Shown: positions 9,155 to 14,095 of the stretch, in pieces | Numbering within the stretch: position 1 is the first letter of the stretch | How the letters are laid out: every line of letters begins with the position of its first letter | From: Thermomucor indicae-seudaticae | Lineage: Eukaryota > Mucoromycota > Mucoromycetes > Mucorales > Lichtheimiaceae | Reading direction: 5' to 3' | Assembly (NCBI GenBank): GCA_000787465.1 | Contig: JSYX01000762.1 | Coordinates: 1-14,095 of the forward strand | Length of the DNA stretch: 14,095 nucleotides | The notes under the pieces: model-generated | The model's database searches: none | The model's input: only the letters and a program-made list of their open reading frames with translations | Told to the model about the DNA's origin: nothing | Program-made: the position numbers and the translations under genes

Positions 9155-9386
9155 CCATACGGTAATCGCATTGTCTCTACTGTATTTTATGGTCGACGCT
9201 TTTACTTCTTGTCAGAACAATCAAGCCGTAACATCGTTCGTCTCTGACGCATATCTATCCTACACAAATGGTCAATATCTTCTTCAAGTAAAAGTGATCA
9301 ACTAACAAGATGTCCTATGCACAATAATTTTGTTGCTGAATAAGGTAAAGGTATTTACAAGCAACGGTAGGCACATTGACTAAATA
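9155..9386. other. Convergent intergenic region
   Basis: The HIBCH-like gene (plus) and BRCA2 (minus) end tail to tail with 232 bp between stops, if the BRCA2 terminal exon is spliced as proposed. The region is A+T-rich and should carry both 3' ends. I see no strong hairpin and no coding frame. Confidence 0.5.
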
Positions 9387-12300
9387 TCAACATGACTGCC
9401 GCAAGAGAATATCTACACGGCTACGTACAGAAGCAATTTCGTCGTTATTCCTAAAAAGCTATTGTTAGTCTAGAAAATGACCACTGCAAAACCCCAAACT
9501 TACTGTTTTCGCCAATCGCGCAATTGCTGCATAGCGCGCTGTAAATGAGGGGTATCACTTTTGTTGATGCTGGTCTCAGTCTCGTCGCTGGTCCTTAAAT
9601 GTGTGATGGAATATTTGGAGTCGTACATATCGAACTTGAGATTTGTAAAGCTCAAGACCTTTCTCCTCGAGTTAGTTCACCTCCCAACCAGACAAATGTC
9701 TACTACATACCTGCCCTTCCAAGTTAACTAACGGCCGACCCGGCATACGAACTTTTACTTGGCACAAGGCCAAACTTGAATCAGTAACCAGGAGAGTTCC
9801 GTGCCAGATAATACGACCTGATGGCTGGACTTCCTTCACGGGGTTACTAGCGTCTGGAAAGGTACAGTTACACATTAGGTTCGCAAAGGACATAACAGAA
9901 ATTCAAAGTAACTTACGTATGACCAGAACCACAATATCAATTTCTGACGTTGGTGATAGGGAAGAGAGCTGATCACAGCTGACAACTTTGCGTGGCTCAT
10001 ATGCGGACTCAAGCAGCCCGGGATCATTTGCACCCATGGGTACTGGTTCCCATCGTGTACTGCGAGTGGTCTTTATATCCAGCCAAGAAGACTTTCTCTT
10101 TGGTGTATAAGGCATCAAAAAGTAGACCCTATAGCGGTTCCCTTCACATATATCCAAGTAGTTTATCTCATTTGCATTGGTCATTAAGAGCATTGCAACA
10201 GATGGCTGAGCTGAAGTCGAGGTACGCCAATCTTTGCGAGAATAATCGCATATCTTCATCTTGAAAAAGGCTGATACTTTCCTTTCGGCCACCTTTAATC
10301 CACCATTCAGCAAATGGTTTTTGCTTTGGGCGTTACTGTTGCTCGCTGGACGCAGAATGCTTTGGCTCTCTTCATGGAATATCGGCATCCAATCATAGTT
10401 TTCAGCATGCTTAAACTGTTGCGACTCCTGTAGTTCTCGACGTATATCGTCTTCCTCGCGCGCCGTCCGGGTTATGGTTGTTCCATTCTCGAGAATCTCA
10501 GTGTACATTAAAGGGTATTTTCGGCAAATGATGATATCCAAAGCTGGTATAAGACCTCCGTCATGGAAAGTCGTCGCCAGGGACCGGAAGAGTACTTTAC
10601 GTTTCTGCGCTCCCAGTTTTGTGTCCCAAGCGACGGGACGGCAACCGTTAGATGATATAGAGAGGATCATTTTTTGGTCCACTGATAGTGGTGATTGTGG
10701 TTGCCTTTCTCCCAGCAGCTGTGCATTGAAATGGTTAGCGAGCGTTGTTTATATGTAATGGCCCGAATTACCTGTGCGCCACATATCGATAACTTTTGGC
10801 CTACTATTAGTTTACGCTTTTCTATGGCTCGCTCCATTCTAGGATCTGCTACTGCGGAAATTTGATACCAACCATCGGTAAGCGTCAACATATACTTTGC
10901 TGCTAACGATGATTAGAAATCGTTAGATACCCCTTCAAGACGAATAAATAGTAGATCTATCTATACCTCTCTGTGGGCTGCCAGACGGCACGCTTTCCGT
11001 GTCTTGGGAAATCTCAGCGATGCCAGCCACAGCAAGGACCATGTGCTTCACTGCGACATCATCATGCTCGATAATCTTCATAAGCACAGATCGATGCCCC
11101 ATATTTACTTCACGTTCATATCTACAATTGTATATCAGTGTTTATGGCAATAAGAAGGAGGTCATACGTGCGATGAAGCAAACCTGTAAAGAAGTTGCTC
11201 CAAGACTTTTTCCGCCTTCCACATGTCACGACAATGTTCAGGAAATGACCGTATCATACAGGCGATCTTCCAGACAATCCACCTGTAATGATTCTCTACC
11301 CAAGAGACGGTTGCGAACTGCGGCAGTACACCGGCCTTTAACATAGCTTCTCGAGCTTCTAACGGGCCCCAACCGCCAAAGCGTACATGCCTTGCGGATT
11401 CTGCTGACATTTGTAGGATTTCTGAAGAACTATTTGAAAACCCTTTCCATCAGCTGCGTTATAGGTACAACATCACAACCACACACTTACATTCCCATCT
11501 TTTGAAGCTCTTCAAAGCTATGTTGCAAGGGTAACCCTAACGTCGATAGACTCTGCCGCACGCTCGGCCCTTGAAGGTCGATTAGCTTTTGACTTCTTGC
11601 TTTCGTTCATGGAGCATTACCATTCATGTTGAATACGCATGGTCCTTTTGCCCGTACAGCCCCAGGTGCTCTTTTGCCAATGGCTGCCTTCGTTAGCTCA
11701 AATTTATCTTCAATTACGGGCGATTTAAACGGTTTCATTTTACTATGAGGTGGGTTCAGTAACCGCCTCGTCCGACGGGGTAACCTGGACGGATTTCCGT
11801 GTATTGTATGCAGCGGCGGATTGCATAATTTTTGGGAGGAAGACTCGGCACTAGCTCCCGTTAAATCAGTGTTAGATGGCTTTTGTGCTTCGTCTGGATG
11901 AGGTGTTATCAAGTTTGTTTCTTTCGTTGTCGGTGATGATTCCGGTGACTCCTGCTCGTGCGAAGACTGGTATTGAGTGCATTGAGTTAAGATACGCGTG
12001 CTGCTGTCAGAATTAAAAAGCGCCACAGCTTGCCGTTTAGCTTCTACCGATACAGTGATTCCAACTTTGCTGTTTCCCATCTGAAATCCTCCATATTGCG
12101 AAAGGATGTTTTCGTATCTGAACTCTTCCAATACATTATCATCTGCCGGTCGCTTTACTCCACGTTTCAAAGTGGCTTCAGAATTATGATCAGATTCCGT
12201 TGCTGCCAAATCTGCAATTTCGGCAGGCTCGGATGTGTGACAATCGGACAGGGTTGTCTTGTTTTCAGAAGCTCGCTCGGCCTTTGAGTCATTATCCAGA

Positions 12301-13450
12301 CTTCGCGTATTTGGTTGATCCAGTAATAGTTGCTCTGCTCGCCGTACTGCTGATTCAGAAGACGCTTTGACTGGGCGGCCCAGCCCCGTAGTAAAGCCTG
12401 ACTTGCTATAAGAGGGACGGACATACTCCGTAGATTCAAGCTTATTCTCTTCTGACTGATGGCTTAGTGTTGTAGAAGCTTCGTCCGTGCTGTTATTCTC
12501 TACCAATAAATCGTCTGCACCCGGGTTTTCAAATAGCCGCAGAGCTCGTCGTGTTGCCTCATCACCAGCTTTTAACGCCTTCCGACTTCCTGCAGTCATG
12601 AATCCTCCAAATCGACCAAGACTTGCGCCTAATTCTGGTTTCTCTTCCAAGGTGCCATTTTCGACCACTTCATTCTGTCGTTCCTCACACAGATAAACGG
12701 GCTTGTCGGATTTCTCTTCTAGTTGGTGGTCCACGCTGGGTACCGAGGCATGACTCTGGCCGGTACGCTGTTGGCCTTTCTCGTCAAAGGACCTTTCATT
12801 TTCGAGCTTGCTTATGTATGACTCGAAATTAACATCAAATCCGGGCCATATATCCTCCTCGTCTTCGTCTACGGGTGAAAGATCGCATTCACGAGCTGCC
12901 AATTCTCTAGCTCCAAATGTCTCTTCATGTGCATATTTTTTATCCTCTTGTAATTTACTCGGTAGATCGCAAGTCGAAGCTGTGTCGCATTGATGTATTG
13001 ACACGTCTGTGGGTTTGGCAGCGTCTGACTCGGTACGTGTTCTGTTGTTGCTAGTCTCAAGTTTCTCGACAGAGCCAGGTTTGGCGGGTTCAACAGTCGC
13101 ACGGGGTTGCTGATTGACATCAAGATGACGCAGAACCTGTAAATTCGTATTTTGTGCACGTTGATCGTTTGTAAAGTCTGGATCGCGATACACTGCGAAT
13201 GAGCTCTGATATTCTGGACGAAGCAGCTGCTGCTGCTGCCGCCATGAACCCTTGACCTCGTCAATCTGATCAGCCTAGCTCAAGAACTGTCATAGACGCG
13301 CCTCTCACTTGTTTGAGATAAACCTACCCTTGCTGCCTCCCTTTGGCGCGAAATTGATTCCGCGAGATCTACACTGCGAAAAAGACGATCTTCAAAGCTG
13401 GGTGACATGTCCCAGTCGTCGAAAAAATCGTCTTCTTGCGAAGACGTCAT
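9387..13450 (-). CDS. BRCA2: BRCA2 homologue (Brh2-like), recombination mediator
   Basis: Loads Rad51 on ssDNA during homologous recombination; nuclear. My exons are 13328-13450, 11637-13265, 11491-11585, 11184-11429, 10967-11121, 10772-10902, 9917-10718, 9711-9853, 9504-9658 and 9387-9450, giving 1180 residues with all phases closing. The N-terminus is acidic with aromatics (DDFFDDWDMSP). BRC-like repeats lie near residues 258-290, 327-358 and 430-462. Then come KGPC|LIDLQGPSVRQSL, the helical domain (WVENHYRWIVWK), OB1 (LTDGWYQISAVADP, VGQKLSICGAQ), OB2 (FHDGGLIPALDIIICRKYP) with a short tower insert, and OB3 (GTLLVTDSSLALCQV). Intron 2 (11586-11636) is required to skip a TGA and uses an AAAAG acceptor. 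If the final intron (9451-9503) is retained, the protein stops at TAA 9500-9502 after 1160 residues. The ATG at 13450 opens the acidic segment; no better start is seen. Confidence 0.92.
9451..9503 (-). other. Terminal BRCA2 intron whose donor overlaps a TAA stop
   Basis: The coding frame reads CGA AAA CAG TAA, yet ACA|GTAAGT at the same place is a perfect donor. It is followed by ACTAAC (ideal branch site) and CTTTTTAG. The 53-bp length matches neighbouring introns. Splicing adds about 20 residues (NNDEIASVRSRVDILL region) ending at TGA 9387-9389. Confidence 0.75.
12003..12101 (-). repeat. BRC repeat 3 of BRCA2
   Basis: Residues about 430-462 contain GGFQMGNSKVGITVS and AVALFNSD. The LF pair is kept while the FxxA position again carries Gly. 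It is the most diverged of the three. Confidence 0.7.
12315..12410 (-). repeat. BRC repeat 2 of BRCA2
   Basis: Residues about 327-358 contain GFTTGLGRPVKAS and AEQLLLD. The spacing and the G+PVK segment fit the BRC consensus, but the FxxA alanine is Gly and the second-pocket phenylalanine is Leu. Confidence 0.8.
12519..12617 (-). repeat. BRC repeat 1 of BRCA2
   Basis: Residues about 258-290 contain GFMTAGSRKALKA followed by RALRLF. This keeps the Rad51-contacting FxTA core (F263, A266) and the LF pair (285-286) that binds the second Rad51 pocket. It is the best match of the three. Confidence 0.85.
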
Positions 13451-13469
13451 TGAGGAAAAAGGTCCCAAG

Positions 13470-13478
13470 TTTGCGCGT
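13470..13478. promoter_or_regulatory. E2F/MBF-like site upstream of BRCA2
   Basis: TTTGCGCGT on the plus strand (ACGCGCAAA on the coding strand) combines an E2F-type TTTGCGCG with an MBF-type ACGCG core, 20 bp before the BRCA2 ATG. Another ACGCG lies at 13655-13659. It may fall within the transcribed leader, so its role is tentative. Confidence 0.35.
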
Positions 13479-13543
13479 ATGACGGGTGAAAGCCAGCTGT
13501 TGTTGAAATTTACCAGCTACGACGGGCAGCAGTTGCGAACTTT

Positions 13544-13933
13544 TCATAACCCTAATTTCGGGGTACCTCGCGACTTGCTTGGTATTATTGGTAAACGTGA
13601 AGAAAGAAGCGTATTCCCTACCCACGAGTGCAACGAGTTTCAGACATAGATGCGACGCGAACATCAGTCATAAAATAGGAACGAGCACTAATCAATGCAT
13701 GCATGAGATTTGATACTCACGGATTATAGCAAACGTCTTTTCGGTTCCATCAAGTTCTGCAGCACGTACTGGCACACGAAATGAGAGTTGCCAGCAACCT
13801 CTTTCAGATGGACGTCTCTCCACTCTAACTATGAAATCATGTCAATCTATAGTACATTGCACGCCAACTTCTAACCCATTTGGATAAGGTTACGAGGCAT
13901 CAAATGACGGAAACCTCCGATATTTGACGGAGA
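13544..13933 (-). CDS. Unidentified protein, last three exons (5' part outside or unresolved)
   Basis: My exons are 13876-13933, 13721-13828 and 13544-13617, joined by introns 13829-13875 (GTTAGA to CATAG) and 13618-13720 (GTGAGT to GGTAG). Phases close to give 79 residues ending in TGA. Recognisable stretches are NIGGFRHLMPRNLIQMV, RRPSERGCWQLSFRVPVRA, ELDGTEKTFAIIR and the tail RGTPKLGL. The composition looks like a real folded protein rather than a shadow frame, but I do not recognise the family. An acceptor TTGTTAG just upstream (13934-13936) implies at least one earlier exon; GTAAAT near 14030-14040 is a possible donor. The gene would end 93 bp before BRCA2 in the same direction, so its 3' UTR and the BRCA2 promoter overlap. 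The 103-bp intron is longer than its neighbours, which weakens the model. Confidence 0.45.
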
Positions 13934-13936
13934 CTA

Positions 13937-14095
13937 ACAAGGAGTGACTATCCCGCTTTCCACGAATCCAAAGGAGAGTATGCCTTTCCTGCACATCACA
14001 TGCGCAGACATTCCGCGGGACTGTCCGGTTTAAGATTTACATGCATGCCTCAAAGTAAGACCTGCCTATTGGTTTTGAGTAATTTTTTGCGTCAC
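13937..14095. other. Right edge, no resolved coding
   Basis: This stretch probably contains intron and upstream exon sequence of the unidentified minus-strand gene, but I could not fix a frame. It includes the palindrome ATGCATGC at 14041-14048. Confidence 0.35.

Noticed and set aside
11607..11640. 21-nt intron or true TGA stop at the end of the BRCA2 long exon
   Set aside because: A 51-bp intron with donor GTATTC and acceptor AAAAG fits local intron size, is in phase, and restores the conserved KGPC|LIDLQGP junction.
13392..13664. 90-residue minus-strand frame overlapping the BRCA2 start
   Set aside because: It overlaps BRCA2 exon 1 in another frame. Splicing phase favours the neighbouring frame that ends at 13544.
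1..14095. tRNA, rRNA, CRISPR, transposon or biosynthetic island
   Set aside because: No cloverleaf, spaced direct repeats, terminal inverted repeats, transposase or reverse transcriptase motifs seen on either strand.

Overview
The window reads as nuclear DNA of a filamentous or early-diverging fungus, most likely Mucoromycota. Genes are dense, cut by many short GT-AG introns (about 47-80 bp), and include a BRCA2 orthologue, which most yeasts lack. The lineage call is inference from gene content and intron style. I rebuilt every gene model by hand from conserved protein families, splice signals and reading phase.

Layout. (1) 1-1472, minus: SCPx-type peroxisomal thiolase, cut by the left edge, with an in-frame TGA in a conserved stretch. 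(2) 1712-4671, minus: a Rho-family GEF (DH-PH) with a 12-cysteine run, a GC-AG intron and a possible extra 5' exon at 4905-4998. (3) 5162-6451, minus: branched-chain amino acid aminotransferase, five exons, apparently cytosolic. (4) 6452-6985: divergent promoter with a canonical Gcn4/CPC1 site. (5) 6986-9154, plus: a crotonase/HIBCH-like protein whose catalytic residues look lost, preceded by a duplicated N-terminal module and followed by three CPV[TA]GQ repeats. (6) 9387-13450, minus: BRCA2 homologue, ten exons, three BRC-like repeats, helical domain, three OB folds, short tower, and a last exon hidden behind a stop codon that overlaps a splice donor. (7) 13544 to about 13933, minus: last exons of an unidentified gene ending 93 bp upstream of BRCA2.

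Together: the thiolase (fatty acid/sterol side-chain oxidation), the aminotransferase (Leu/Ile/Val metabolism) and the HIBCH-like protein (family acts in valine breakdown) form a loose acyl-CoA/branched-chain theme. The last two are divergently arranged on one promoter. The RhoGEF (polarity) and BRCA2 (recombination) are ordinary neighbours. I see no mobile element, CRISPR array, tRNA or rRNA. The most novel item is the HIBCH-like fusion. The items most worth checking are the thiolase stop codon and the BRCA2 terminal intron.
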